A stretch of DNA of 64,000 nucleotides from Poindextera sp041691315 (GTDB lineage Bacteria; Pseudomonadota; Alphaproteobacteria; Caulobacterales; Caulobacteraceae). The position numbers were made by a program, and so were the translations under genes. This document shows, piece after piece, positions 41,191 to 49,162 of the stretch (position 1 is its first letter; every line of letters begins with the position of its first letter). The stretch lies in contig JBEPUW010000012.1 in assembly GCA_041691315.1 (NCBI GenBank), forward strand, positions 26,774 to 90,773, in the 5' to 3' direction. The notes beneath the pieces were generated by a model. That model was not told the origin of the DNA. It made no database searches and was given only the letters and a program-made list of their open reading frames with translations.

Positions 41191-42666
41191 TCATTTCGCG
41201 CGAACCAGCCGCCGAGCCCTCGCGTGCTGGGCGACCAGAGCCTTGCGCCGTTTCCAGGGTCGCCAGGAATCGTCCGGTCCGGTTGGATCGCCCAGATGGT
41301 TGGCGGCGATGAAGGCGGCCAGCGGGTGCAGCGGCTTGGGCGCGATCGGTCGAAGGCGGGCATAGCCGGCCATTCGCAAGGCCTCCAGCCCCGCGCCGAC
41401 CCCGCCGGCCTTGACCATTGCCGCCTGCAGGTCGCCGTCGACGCAGCCCAGCCAGTGGGCCAGCAGCGTGTTGCGCAGATGCGTGATCTCCTTGCGGCTG
41501 GCCGCGGCGCCCGGACCGCTGGCCTCGAACGACATGTCGCACTCGGTGTCGAAGCCCAGCGAGCGGTTGTTGATATTGGCCGAGCCGATGCGCAGCAAAA
41601 CGTCGTCGATGATCGTCAGCTTGGCGTGCACGATGATGGTGCGGCCAAGGGTGGTCACGGGACTGTAGGCCTGCAGGCGGCCGTGTTTATCGGCCGTCCT
41701 CAAGGTGTGCAGGAAGTTCAGCCGGGTCTTGTCCATGGTGACCTGGTCGAAATAGCTCGGCGCATGCTCCGTCGAGATCAGCACCACCTCCGGTCCCTTT
41801 GGCTCGGCCAGCCGCCTGGCCAGTTCGGTGGCGATCAGCGGTGAGGTGAAGTACTGGCTTTCCATGTAGATGCAGCGCTTGGCGGCCGCGATCGCCTCGA
41901 CATGCAAAGCCTCGACCTCACGCACCTCCGGATAACGACGCCACGCCGCCGAGGTGCGCGACAGCCCCACCCGAACATCGGTGAATTCGGGCTCGATATC
42001 GCCCGGCCAGCGGGGCTTGCGTACCGAAGGGCAGGGCTTGAGCACCTCGCCGGTGCAGCGTTCCCAGCGGTCGCGGAAGAGCGCGCCCAGCATCTGCGCC
42101 GCCTCGCCGTCGACTACCCCCATCACCTCGTGGCGGCTGTCGAAGTCCTTGTTGTCGCGCCGGGTCTTCTCGCGCCTGGGATCGTCGTCCAGATGTTTCG
42201 GGGTGTCCCAGCGGTCCGGGCCGATGTCGCCGCCGCCGCAGAAGGCGATGGCGTCATCGACCACGATGCTCTTCTGGTGGTGGCAGGCGCCGATAGGCAG
42301 CTTGCCGTCGAGGACGAACTTGACCTTGGTGCCGGCGAAGATCTTGCGGTCTGCGAACGGGAAGAAGTGCTGGGTCGCCGCGACCGGCATGGCCGACTTC
42401 CAGCACAGCAGCCGCACATCGATGTCCGGGTTCTCGGCCAGCGCGATCAGGAACTTGCCGAAGCGGTCGCTGTCGGGTCCGGTGCAGCCGTCCTGCGGAT
42501 GAAACAGGGTTTGCGCCTCGAACGCCCAGTTCAGCAGATGCACGCAGTGTTTGGCGCGGCTCATGGCTTCATGGGCTGCGTCGAAATAGGCTTCCATGTC
42601 GATGAGCAGCGCCGCCCGGCCGGACGTCGCCGTTCGCCAGCAGGTGCGTCCTTCTTGCAGCAGCAC
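41191..42666 (-). CDS. Phospholipase D-like protein
   Basis: 491-aa PLD-superfamily enzyme with two HKD motifs: HHQKSIVVDDAIAFCGGGDI (about residues 130-149) and HAKLTIIDDVLLRIGSANIN (about 344-363). The N-terminus VLLQEGRTCWRTATSGRAAL, LIDMEAYFDAAHEAM matches cardiolipin-synthase-like/PLDc family members that lack a membrane anchor. Start set at GTG (42666) with AAGGGG six bases upstream, because similarity starts there; a longer frame to 42792 would overlap the exoD-like gene. It may cleave or transfer phosphatidyl groups. Confidence 0.88.
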   Translation of the reverse strand: MLLQEGRTCWRTATSGRAALLIDMEAYFDAAHEAMSRAKHCVHLLNWAFEAQTLFHPQDGCTGPDSDRFGKFLIALAENPDIDVRLLCWKSAMPVAATQHFFPFADRKIFAGTKVKFVLDGKLPIGACHHQKSIVVDDAIAFCGGGDIGPDRWDTPKHLDDDPRREKTRRDNKDFDSRHEVMGVVDGEAAQMLGALFRDRWERCTGEVLKPCPSVRKPRWPGDIEPEFTDVRVGLSRTSAAWRRYPEVREVEALHVEAIAAAKRCIYMESQYFTSPLIATELARRLAEPKGPEVVLISTEHAPSYFDQVTMDKTRLNFLHTLRTADKHGRLQAYSPVTTLGRTIIVHAKLTIIDDVLLRIGSANINNRSLGFDTECDMSFEASGPGAAASRKEITHLRNTLLAHWLGCVDGDLQAAMVKAGGVGAGLEALRMAGYARLRPIAPKPLHPLAAFIAANHLGDPTGPDDSWRPWKRRKALVAQHARARRLVRAK

Positions 42667-42724
42667 GGAGCGCCCCTTTGTATGGCTAAGCTTGTCTAAC
42701 GCCTGGCGGGCGCCGGCGTTCCCG

Positions 42725-43345
42725 TCAAAAGAGACCGTGGATGTGGCCGAGCCCGATCCGCAAACCGTGGACGCCCAAGGCGACGACACCAACGGCCAGG
42801 ACGATGAGCGCGTAGCCGGCCAGGATCAGCAGGCCGTCGCGACGGGTCAGTCCCATGGCGAAGACACCGAGCGCGATCGAGGGCACCAGATTGGCGAACG
42901 GGATCGGCAGGACGAGGACCAGGGCGATCAGGCTGCAGGCGACACCGACCAGCCGCCCGCCGGCGCGGCCGGTCAGGAAGCCCAGGCGCGGGCGCGACAG
43001 CTTTTCGAACCGCTCCAGCGACGGCATCACGCGGTGCAGCAGCTTGACCAGATCGGTGCGCTTGATGGTCCGCTGCGAAAGCGCCTTCGGCATCCACAGC
43101 CGCCGCCGTCCGACCGCCAGCTGCGGGGCGACCATCAGCAGAGGCAGGGCGATAAGCATGGAGACCCCGGGCGGAAGGGGCAGCATGACCGGCAAAGTCA
43201 GGGCGAACAGCACCGGACCCGGCCCGTCCGCGTCCTCCAGCCGCTGCATCAGTTCGCCGATGCTGAGCGTTTGCTTACGCACGCGCAGCAGCGGTTTGAG
43301 GCTCGCCACCAAGGAGTTCCCAGCCGTTTTCGCCGCCCGCGCCAT
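42725..43345 (-). CDS. Exopolysaccharide synthesis protein ExoD family
   Basis: 206-aa ExoD-type membrane protein. Family pattern: SIGELMQRLEDADGPGPVLF (about residues 28-47), ALTLPVMLPLPPGVSMLIAL and PLLMVAPQLAVGRRRLWMPK, then two or three C-terminal TM segments. In Sinorhizobium meliloti ExoD affects exopolysaccharide production and alkali tolerance; the mechanism is unknown. It precedes the phospholipase D gene on the same strand, about 58 bp apart, and may share a transcript. Confidence 0.9.
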   Translation of the reverse strand: MARAAKTAGNSLVASLKPLLRVRKQTLSIGELMQRLEDADGPGPVLFALTLPVMLPLPPGVSMLIALPLLMVAPQLAVGRRRLWMPKALSQRTIKRTDLVKLLHRVMPSLERFEKLSRPRLGFLTGRAGGRLVGVACSLIALVLVLPIPFANLVPSIALGVFAMGLTRRDGLLILAGYALIVLAVGVVALGVHGLRIGLGHIHGLF

Positions 43346-43442
43346 CAGGGCCTAACGAGCCTGAGGCGCGATCGTTCAGGCCGCCATGGCCTACCCCCAA
43401 AAGAGGGTGAACCGGCGCGGCTGGATGTGGTGTCGTCGCGCG

Positions 43443-43895
43443 ATGACAAAGCTCTCGACACTCGCGGCCGTCCTGTTGTTGGTCGGCCTCTCGGCTTGCG
43501 GCCGATCGCACACCGCACCGGCCGCCGTCCAGGCCGGCGCGAGCGGCGAGGCTGCTCAGGGCGCGGCGGCCGGGCCGACGGACCAGGCGGCCGTGGCGCC
43601 GGCCGATGCGCAGAACCTGTTGATCGGCAAATGGCATTTGAGCAGCTTCACGCCGAACGGGAACCTGCCGGGCGTCGGCTGCACGGTCAGCGACATGGTG
43701 TTCACTGAAACCACCCAGACGCTGGTCGCTCCGAACGGCCAGTCCGGCGATACGGCGGTGACCTACAACGCCGCGGCGCCCGGCAAGGTCTATGTGATGG
43801 GCGATAGCGCCAACTACGTGGTTTACGACATCGTCGATCAGGACCATGTCCAGCCCGAAGGCGTCATCGCCTGCATCTACCAGCGGGTCGGATAG
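43443..43895 (+). CDS. Small lipoprotein of unknown function
   Basis: 150 aa. Signal peptide TKLSTLAAVLLLVGLSACGR with lipobox LSAC (Cys about 19). An Ala/Gly-rich linker leads to a compact beta-rich domain (LIGKWHLSSFTPNGNLPG, CTVSDMVFTETTQTLVAPNG, YVMGDSANYVVYDIVDQDHV), likely a small lipocalin-like or surface-binding fold. Two Cys in the domain (GCTVS, IACIY) may pair. Start at the second ATG because the first 19 codons of the longer frame lack signal character. Its stop is 4 bp from the remnant DUF72 stop. Confidence 0.7.
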   Translation: MTKLSTLAAVLLLVGLSACGRSHTAPAAVQAGASGEAAQGAAAGPTDQAAVAPADAQNLLIGKWHLSSFTPNGNLPGVGCTVSDMVFTETTQTLVAPNGQSGDTAVTYNAAAPGKVYVMGDSANYVVYDIVDQDHVQPEGVIACIYQRVG

Positions 43896-43899
43896 CGTC

Positions 43900-43970
43900 C
43901 TATTTGGCGCGCTCCATCAGCGCCATGGCCCCATGCGGCGCGCGCACCTTGCCCTCGTGGATGATGAGGG
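43900..43970 (-). pseudogene. Displaced 3' end of the DUF72 gene
   Basis: Read on the minus strand this encodes IIHEGKVRAPHGAMALMERA then K and a stop (TAG at 43902-43900). It is the natural C-terminus of the DUF72 protein whose body is now 2.7 kb away, separated by the inserted element. Convergent with the lipoprotein gene, with 4 bp between the stops. Confidence 0.8.
43919..43970. other. Left attachment repeat (attL-like)
   Basis: 52 bp starting AGCGCCATGGCCCC, identical to the right copy except for A/G after CCCC and G/A near the end. It lies in the displaced DUF72 3' end. Confidence 0.8.
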
Positions 43971-44084
43971 AAACGGTCATATCGTGGTTGTTCGTCATTG
44001 TGCGGAGTGGTGACATTAGCCCAACGCTGGCTTAGGAAATGGTGATGTCACGGTCGCCCACTGTTCGTAAAGGTTCGATCCGTG

Positions 44085-44111
44085 GTGATGACCTGGTGAT
44101 GACCAAATGCG
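44085..44111 (+). repeat. Internal direct repeat, left copy (possible integrase arm site)
   Basis: 27 bp, GTGATGACCYGGTGATGACC followed by AAAYGCG; contains GTGATGACC twice in tandem. Two mismatches to the copy at 46596. Its position just inside the left end and next to the integrase gene suits an arm-type integrase site. Confidence 0.6.
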
Positions 44112-44123
44112 GAAGGCCACACA

Positions 44124-44774
44124 TTGAAGAAGACAGCCACCAGGTCGGCGCGGCTGGGCAAGCGGTCGGTGGACGCCGCTGAGAAGGAACCAGCGCGGTA
44201 CACCGTCTGGGATACCGAGTTGACCGGCTTCGGGCTGCAGGTGTCGCCCAATGGCGGCAAGACCTACATCGCGCGCTATCGGGTCGGCGGCGGTCGCAAC
44301 GCGACGCTGCGCCAGCAGGTGCTCGGGCGCCACGGCAAGCTCACGCCAGAAGAGGCGAGGGACGAGGCGAAGATCGTCCTGAACGCCGCGGAGCGCGGCC
44401 TTGACCCCCAGGCGGCCAAGGTGGAGGCCCGGAAGGCCCTGACGCTTGCTGAGCTGTGCGACCTCTACATGGCCGAGGGTGTCGCCACGAAGAAGCCGGC
44501 GACGCTTGAGGCAGACCGGTCGCGCATCCGTTGGCATATTAAGCCCCTGATCGGATCGATCCGGATCAACCAGCTGGCCAAGGCCGACGTCCAGCGGATG
44601 ATGCGCGACATAGCCGCCGGGAAGACTGCGACCGAAGCGGAGATGAAAGCAATTGGAGCAACTTGGCCATACTGCTCTACCGCCAGGGCCGCCAAGACCC
44701 GGAATCGGTCCTTCATGCTCGCCCAGCGAATATATTCGCCCTGCTCGTATCGAACCGCGATGAAGGTGGGGTAA
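44124..44774 (+). pseudogene. Truncated tyrosine-recombinase integrase (phage P4 type)
   Basis: 216 codons. The N-terminal DUF4102 arm-binding domain is intact (YTVWDTELTGFGLQVSPNGG, TYIARYRVGGGRNATLRQQV, LTPEEARDEAKIVLNAAERG), and the core-binding SAM-like domain follows (ALTLAELCDLYMAEGVATKK, PLIGSIRINQLAKADVQRMM). Similarity ends near AAGKTATE (about 44637); the remaining residues are unrelated, and the catalytic Arg, His-x-x-Arg and Tyr are absent. The full family length is about 400 aa. Located 154 bp from the left attachment repeat, facing inwards. Confidence 0.82.
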
Positions 44775-44807
44775 ACCCTCCAGTGGAACCGACCGACAGC
44801 GCAACAG

Positions 44808-45140
44808 TCAACCGATCTGCTGCTGGTCGCGCAGGTCATCAGCCGTCTTGTCCGCACGCAGCCCCTTGAAGCTCGCCTGGCGTAGCTTGCCGCTCGCTGT
44901 CAGCTCGGCCAACTCGACATCGGCGACCAGCCGCGGCCGCGTCCAGTGGATGTCACGGGCCTTGCGGGGCGCATCGCCCAGTTCGAACGGGCAGTCGGCG
45001 ACCTGCAGCGCTTCGAGGATCGGCATCAACTCCCGGATCGCCGCCTCGCTGTAGCCGGTGTGGACCCGTCCGACGTAGCGCAGCCGACCAGCCGTACAGA
45101 CGGCGACCGACGCCGGCAATGCTACCGCAGCGGCGGGCGC
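44808..45140 (-). pseudogene. Fragment of an ATP-dependent DNA ligase (C-terminal domain)
   Basis: Minus-strand frame: RLRYVGRVHTGYSEAAIREL, MPILEALQVADCPFEL, IHWTRPRLVADVELAELTAS and GKLRQASFKGLRADKTADDL. This is the C-terminal OB domain of LigD/LigC-type ligases (motif V/VI region GKLRQASFKGLR). The frame closes with a TGA at 45143-45141 on the N-terminal side and there is no nucleotidyltransferase core, so only about a quarter of the gene remains. Confidence 0.75.
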
Positions 45141-45421
45141 TCATGCCGGAGCCGCTGCGGATCATGCGGCTGACAACACCGCCGCCGCCGCCGGGAATGC
45201 GGTTGACGCGACTAAAGCAGCTGGCGGCGTGGCGGTGCGTAAGGCCGATGCAGCGGCGAGGGCGGCATCGGATACCCACTGATCGTTCGGGGCCGGCGCG
45301 ATGTGGCCCTGCCCTCTGGGCTGCGCCTTCATGACCACACGCGCCGGCGACTAGGTTGCGGCGCGGCGCTGCGCCCGGCATGGGTCATGTCTAGCGGATC
45401 GCAGGATTAATTGCGGCGAGC
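45141..45421. other. Remnant DNA inside the DUF72 island
   Basis: No intact gene. The plus strand has an Ala-rich open stretch ending at TGA 45280-45282 (NATAAAGAHAGAAADHAADN, then TAAAAGNAVDATKAAGG) without a credible start codon; it looks like a fragment of an Ala-rich protein. A minus-strand stretch within the integrase/ligase junction (about 44640-44790) reads VYPTFIAVRYEQGEYIRW, then SMKDRFRVLAALAVEQYGQV; it is protein-like but unassigned and cut by the junction near 44640. Confidence 0.4.
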
Positions 45422-45452
45422 AAAAAGGAGGCCCGGATGGGTCCGGGCCTCC
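45422..45452 (-). terminator. Rho-independent terminator of the exported-protein gene
   Basis: On the minus strand GGAGGCCCGGA pairs with TCCGGGCCTCC (11-bp perfect stem, 4-base loop) followed by five T. It lies 29 bp beyond the stop of the 45482-45943 gene. Confidence 0.88.
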
Positions 45453-45481
45453 TCTGAGCGGTGCGCTGCGGTTGGCTCCGA

Positions 45482-45943
45482 TCAGTCGTGCGGCGTAGAA
45501 GCGGCGCCGCCGACCGCGCCCGCGCCGCCACCTACGGCGGCGCCAACCGCCGCCCCCGGGGCGCACCCGATCGGAAGCGTCACAATACATCCGATTGCCG
45601 CGCCGATACCGGCGCCCGCCGCTCCGCCTGCCAAGGCGCGCGCGGCCGGATCGGCGTGCCAAGTCCCGTCCGGCTCGTAATACCCACGGTCATTATCCGG
45701 ATCGGCGCGCCAGTGCACGTTCTGGTCAGTTTGGTGGGCGTCATACCAATCGGAATTGTAATAGGTGATCGGCGCGTCGGGCCCGTAAGCGTACCTCTGG
45801 TGCACCCGCCAGCAGTCGCCGTCCCGATTGCAGGCGACATAGGCCGGTCCGACGGAATCGGCGCTCGCCACCGCCGGCATCATCGAGCTTCCGCCCATAA
45901 CAACGAGAAGCGAACTCAGTCCGAAAGCTGTAAGAGTCTTCAT
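45482..45943 (-). CDS. Exported glycine-zipper-like hypothetical protein
   Basis: 153 aa with a signal peptide (KTLTAFGLSSLLVVMGGSSM, cleavage near ASA-D). The middle is Tyr/Trp/Asp-rich (DCWRVHQRYAYGPDAPITYY, NVHWRADPDNDRGYYEPDG) and the C-terminus is a glycine-zipper-like hydrophobic segment (GGAAGAGIGAAIGCIVTLPI, GAAVGAAVGGGAGAVGG). The start ATG has a strong AAAGGTGA ribosome site, so an apparent longer N-terminus is dismissed. It has its own terminator and is the only clearly intact protein-coding cargo of the island apart from the zinc-ribbon gene. Confidence 0.75.
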   Translation of the reverse strand: MKTLTAFGLSSLLVVMGGSSMMPAVASADSVGPAYVACNRDGDCWRVHQRYAYGPDAPITYYNSDWYDAHQTDQNVHWRADPDNDRGYYEPDGTWHADPAARALAGGAAGAGIGAAIGCIVTLPIGCAPGAAVGAAVGGGAGAVGGAASTPHD

Positions 45944-46212
45944 GGTATCACCTTTCTTGGCGACCGGCCGCGGGCTCGCGTTGGTCAATTCCGCAACAAC
46001 GAGGCGGGAAAGACCTTGGTTCCAGTTTCATACGGGGGGTTTAGGGGAACCCGCGACGATGATCCTGTGACGGGAGCCCAAGCGGCGTCACTTCAACGCA
46101 CGGTCCCTCGCAGCCAGGCCGTAATCGGCCGCCGGCATCCGGTCACAGGCCAAGTTGCAGCAACATATGTGGATCGAAGCCGGGCGCCCAGCCATTCGGC
46201 CCAGGGTTCGCG
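45944..46212. other. Non-coding stretch within the island
   Basis: 269 bp between two minus-strand genes. It holds the promoter region of the exported-protein gene. I see no repeat or structured RNA. Confidence 0.4.
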
Positions 46213-46512
46213 CTAGCCATCGGTGTCTCGTTCGTCGCAGGAGAGCGTCTGATAGAAGCCGACGCCAGGGAACCGCGCCTGGAACTCGACCCAGCCCTGA
46301 CAGCCGATCCGCTTACAGCGGGCCTTTCGGTTCCTGAGGACGGTCTTGCCGCCAGATCGCCAGGCGATGACGTCCAGGTCGACCGGCATCATCAGCCCGC
46401 ACGAATTGCACTTCGAGATGACTTCCCAGCGCTCGCGCTGCATGTCGGCGACGGTGGCCACGGCACGCCGAAAGTTCGAGATTGCGATACGATCGGCGTT
46501 GCGGCGGCCCAT
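46213..46512 (-). CDS. Zinc-ribbon-like hypothetical protein
   Basis: 99 aa. A helical N-terminus (GRRNADRIAISNFRRAVATV) is followed by two Cys pairs, SKCNSCGLMMPVDLDVIAWR and KARCKRIGCQGWVEFQARFP, spaced as in a zinc ribbon; residues 45-60 and 70-85 approximately. This type of small protein is common in alphaproteobacterial prophages and islands, but its role is unknown. Start at the ATG before GRRNAD, since the upstream TTG-initiated extension shows no further conserved pattern. Confidence 0.65.
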   Translation of the reverse strand: MGRRNADRIAISNFRRAVATVADMQRERWEVISKCNSCGLMMPVDLDVIAWRSGGKTVLRNRKARCKRIGCQGWVEFQARFPGVGFYQTLSCDERDTDG

Positions 46513-46595
46513 GGATGCTCCGGGTGAGACCGGCGCAACGTTCCATGTTTGTTCGCCATCGTGCAAGGCTGTGCGCGAGCGTTATTCAATTGTGT

Positions 46596-46622
46596 GTGAT
46601 GACCCGGTGATGACCAAACGCG
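46596..46622 (+). repeat. Internal direct repeat, right copy (possible integrase arm site)
   Basis: 27 bp matching 44085-44111 with two mismatches, in the same orientation, 63 bp inside the right attachment repeat. Confidence 0.6.
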
Positions 46623-46632
46623 AAACGCGGGT

Positions 46633-47469
46633 CTAAGCCTGGACGTGCGCCGAGGATTTATCGCCTATTTTACAACGGTCTAAGAGCGCCATGGCCCCGT
46701 GCGGCGCGCGCACCTTGCCCTCGTGGATGATGAAGGCGAAGACGTCGCGGGGCTGGCCGTCCGGCGTGTGATCGGGATCGGCGGCTTCGAGGTCGGCGGG
46801 GCGGCCGCCCTCGGCCCAGGTGACCAGACGCCCCGCCCAGCCGTCCAACTCGCCGGCGGTATAGGCGGTCTCGACCGCGTCGGAGCCAGTCTGCAACCGG
46901 GCATAGACAAAATCGCCGGTGACGTCTGACAGGGCCGGGTAGGCGCTGTGATCGGCGAACACCACCGCCACCTTGTGCTTGCGCAACAGGGCGGCGAAGG
47001 GCGGGGTGCGGAAGCTGTCGTTGCGCACCTCGACGCAATGGCAAAGCACCAGGCCGTCGAGCGTCTTCGGCAGAAGCTCGAGAAAAGCCTCGAAGTCGTC
47101 CGGATCGAACGTCTTGGTTGGGGCGAATTGCCACAGGACCGGGCCGAGCTTGGGGCCCAGCTCGCTCAGGCCCTGGTCGAAAAAGCGGCCGATCGACTCC
47201 CCCGCCTCGGCCAGCACCCGGCGGTTGGTGGTGAAGCGCGAACCCTTGACCGTGAAGACGAAGCCATCGGGCGTTTCGTCGGCCCACTTGCGCCAGGTCG
47301 CCGGTTTCTGCGAGCCGTAATAGGTCGCATTGATCTCGATGGCGCTCAGCCGCCGGCTCATATAGTTGAGCTCGTCCTTCTGGGTCAGGCTGTCCGGATA
47401 GAAGACGCCGCGCCATGGTGCGAAGGTCCAACCGCCGACGCCGATGCGAATCTGGCCGCGCTTTTCCAT
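46633..47469 (-). CDS. DUF72 family protein with substituted C-terminus
   Basis: 278-aa TIM-barrel-like DUF72 (YecE) protein: IRIGVGGWTFAPWRGVFYPD (about residues 7-26), MSRRLSAIEINATYYGSQKP, FVFTVKGSRFTTNRR, GPVLWQFAPTKTFDPDDFEA, CVEVRNDSFRTPPFAALLRK and FVYARLQTGSDAVETAY. Function unknown. The last residues, ALLDRCKIGDKSSAHVQA, come from the inserted element; the native end, ALMERAK, is left at 43900-43970. The protein therefore stays full length after the insertion. No obvious ribosome site upstream; AT-rich DNA precedes the start. Confidence 0.9.
   Translation of the reverse strand: MEKRGQIRIGVGGWTFAPWRGVFYPDSLTQKDELNYMSRRLSAIEINATYYGSQKPATWRKWADETPDGFVFTVKGSRFTTNRRVLAEAGESIGRFFDQGLSELGPKLGPVLWQFAPTKTFDPDDFEAFLELLPKTLDGLVLCHCVEVRNDSFRTPPFAALLRKHKVAVVFADHSAYPALSDVTGDFVYARLQTGSDAVETAYTAGELDGWAGRLVTWAEGGRPADLEAADPDHTPDGQPRDVFAFIIHEGKVRAPHGAMALLDRCKIGDKSSAHVQA
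46685..46736. other. Right attachment repeat (attR-like)
   Basis: 52-bp copy of 43919-43970 within the present DUF72 coding sequence; divergence starts exactly after GCGCT, where the C-terminus changes from LMERAK to LLDRCK. Confidence 0.8.
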
Positions 47470-47704
47470 CTTGCAGGTTAACCTTCCACGTGTGCGGGTC
47501 TAAAATAGCGATGTTTTCGCCGTCAACGAGGCGTGGTCGCATAGACACGACGTAAATAATTTCGCGCCTAACTGTCCGTATGACTTATTCTTAACGGGTA
47601 AATTGAACGCCACCCAGCTACCTCAGCGCTTGCGCGGGGACTTGGGCGACGATCTGGGCGGGGCGTCCGCGCCGGCCCCTTTTTCGGAATTGACGAGCCT
47701 TTCG

Positions 47705-49162
47705 ATGCGCCTTCGCCTTTCACCGCTTATGCTGCTGCCGCTCCTGGCCGGCTGCGCGCTTGGGCCGACCGTACCCAAGCCGGACGTCCATACGCCGATG
47801 GCCTTCGAGGCCCCCACCGACATCACCCAGCCGGGTGTGCCGCTGGAACACTGGTGGACCACCTATGAAGACCCGCAGCTGGAGAGCCTGATCGCGCTGG
47901 CCCTGGTCAACGCGCCCGACGCCCGCAGCGCCTTCGAGCGGCTGGAAGAGGCGCGGGCCACCCGCGCCGGCGCCCTGGCCTCCTACGGCCCGCAGGGCGC
48001 GCTGCAAGGCTCCGCGACCGAGACCTACACCGGCATCATCAGCGGGCCGCCGCCGGTCGGCGTCGGCCCCGGGGGCACCGCTCCCTTTATCTCCTTCACC
48101 AATGCCGGCACGACGCAGAACTACGGCGTCAATTTCGATGTGAGCTGGGAGATCGACATCTTCGGCCGCCAGCGCGCCGCGCGCGGCAAGGCCAATGCCG
48201 ACCTGGCCGCCGCCAGGCTGGACAATCAGGCGACCCGCACGGAACTGGAGGCCATCGTCGCCGACCAGCTGTTCCAGGCTCGCGGCCTGGCGATCCAGCT
48301 CGACGACGCGCGCGAAGCCAACAAGATCGACGCCCAGCTGGCCGATATCGCCCGCAAGAAGGCCGACCATGGCCTGGGCTCGAGCGCCGACGCCGATCAG
48401 GCGGCCGCCCAGGCCGCCCAGAGCCTGGCCCAGGCCACCGATCTGGAAGGCCAGCTGCACGCCGCCCGCCGCACCCTTCTGGTGCTGGTCGGCAAGGGTG
48501 TCGATCCGCTGGCGAGCCTGCCCGCCAACGCCCAGGCCGGTACGCCGCCGGCCATGCCGGTGACCGTGCCCAGCGACCTTTTGGCGCGGCGCCCCGACGT
48601 GCGCGAGGCGGCGCAGAAGATCCGCTCGGCCACCGGCCAGCTGAAGCTCGACGAACTGGCGCTGTTTCCCAAGTTCAACCTGACGCCCGGCGTCGGCCTG
48701 ACCTCGTCCCCGCTGTTCGGCGCCTCGCTGACCAGCGACGTCTGGTCGATCGGCGTCGGCTTCGTGCAGCCGATCCTCGACATGCCGCGTCTGAAGACGG
48801 TCATCCGCGCCCGCGGCGCCCAGGCCGACCAGGCTGTGATCGCCTATGAAAAGGCGGTGCAGACGGCCTATGGCGAGTCGGAAAACGCCCTGGTGCAACT
48901 CTCTGCCGACGAGCAGCGAGTCAGGATATTGACCACCGGTGAGACCCAGGCGCGCTTCGCTTATGACGCGGCGCGCAAACGCTATGCCTATGGAATCGAC
49001 GATTTGACCTCGACCCTTTCCGCCGAACGGACCTGGCGGACGACGCGCACCGCGCTCACCGCCGCCGAAGTGCAGGCCCTGCGGCGCTCGGTGACGGCCT
49101 TCAAGGCCCTCGGCGGCGGCTGGACGCCGGGACCCGTGCCGGAGCAGCAGGCCGCGCGATGA
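47705..49162 (+). CDS. Outer-membrane efflux factor, NodT family lipoprotein
   Basis: 485-aa TolC-like channel of the second RND system. Lipoprotein signal RLRLSPLMLLPLLAGCALGP with lipobox LLAGC (Cys about 17). Helical hairpin segments include ALVNAPDARSAFERLEEARA, YGVNFDVSWEIDIFGRQRAA, DLLARRPDVREAAQKIRSAT and DVWSIGVGFVQPILDMPRLK. It is first in an OMF-adaptor-pump operon and overlaps the adaptor start by four bases. The start is set at the ATG heading the signal peptide; 34 upstream in-frame codons are polar. The 235-bp upstream region is AT-rich around 47550-47600 and probably holds the promoter. Confidence 0.93.
   Translation: MRLRLSPLMLLPLLAGCALGPTVPKPDVHTPMAFEAPTDITQPGVPLEHWWTTYEDPQLESLIALALVNAPDARSAFERLEEARATRAGALASYGPQGALQGSATETYTGIISGPPPVGVGPGGTAPFISFTNAGTTQNYGVNFDVSWEIDIFGRQRAARGKANADLAAARLDNQATRTELEAIVADQLFQARGLAIQLDDAREANKIDAQLADIARKKADHGLGSSADADQAAAQAAQSLAQATDLEGQLHAARRTLLVLVGKGVDPLASLPANAQAGTPPAMPVTVPSDLLARRPDVREAAQKIRSATGQLKLDELALFPKFNLTPGVGLTSSPLFGASLTSDVWSIGVGFVQPILDMPRLKTVIRARGAQADQAVIAYEKAVQTAYGESENALVQLSADEQRVRILTTGETQARFAYDAARKRYAYGIDDLTSTLSAERTWRTTRTALTAAEVQALRRSVTAFKALGGGWTPGPVPEQQAAR

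Larger units (their letters stand above)
43919..46736. mobile_element. Decayed integrative element in the DUF72 gene 3' end
   Basis: Bounded by 52-bp direct repeats (43919-43970 and 46685-46736, two mismatches) that both encode HEGKVRAPHGAMAL of DUF72. Inside are an integrase gene next to the left end, a second direct-repeat pair (44085-44111, 46596-46622), a truncated ATP-dependent DNA ligase fragment, an exported protein and a zinc-ribbon-like protein. The net insert is 2766 bp. The integrase lacks its catalytic domain, so the element cannot excise by itself. Confidence 0.82.

Noticed and set aside
42667..42792. Longer N-terminus for the phospholipase D-like gene
   Set aside because: It would overlap the exoD-like gene by 68 bp, has no family similarity and lacks a ribosome site, whereas GTG 42666 has AAGGGG upstream and starts at the conserved VLLQEG segment.
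43919..43970. tRNA gene as attachment site
   Set aside because: The direct repeat matches the DUF72 coding sequence on both sides and cannot fold as a tRNA.
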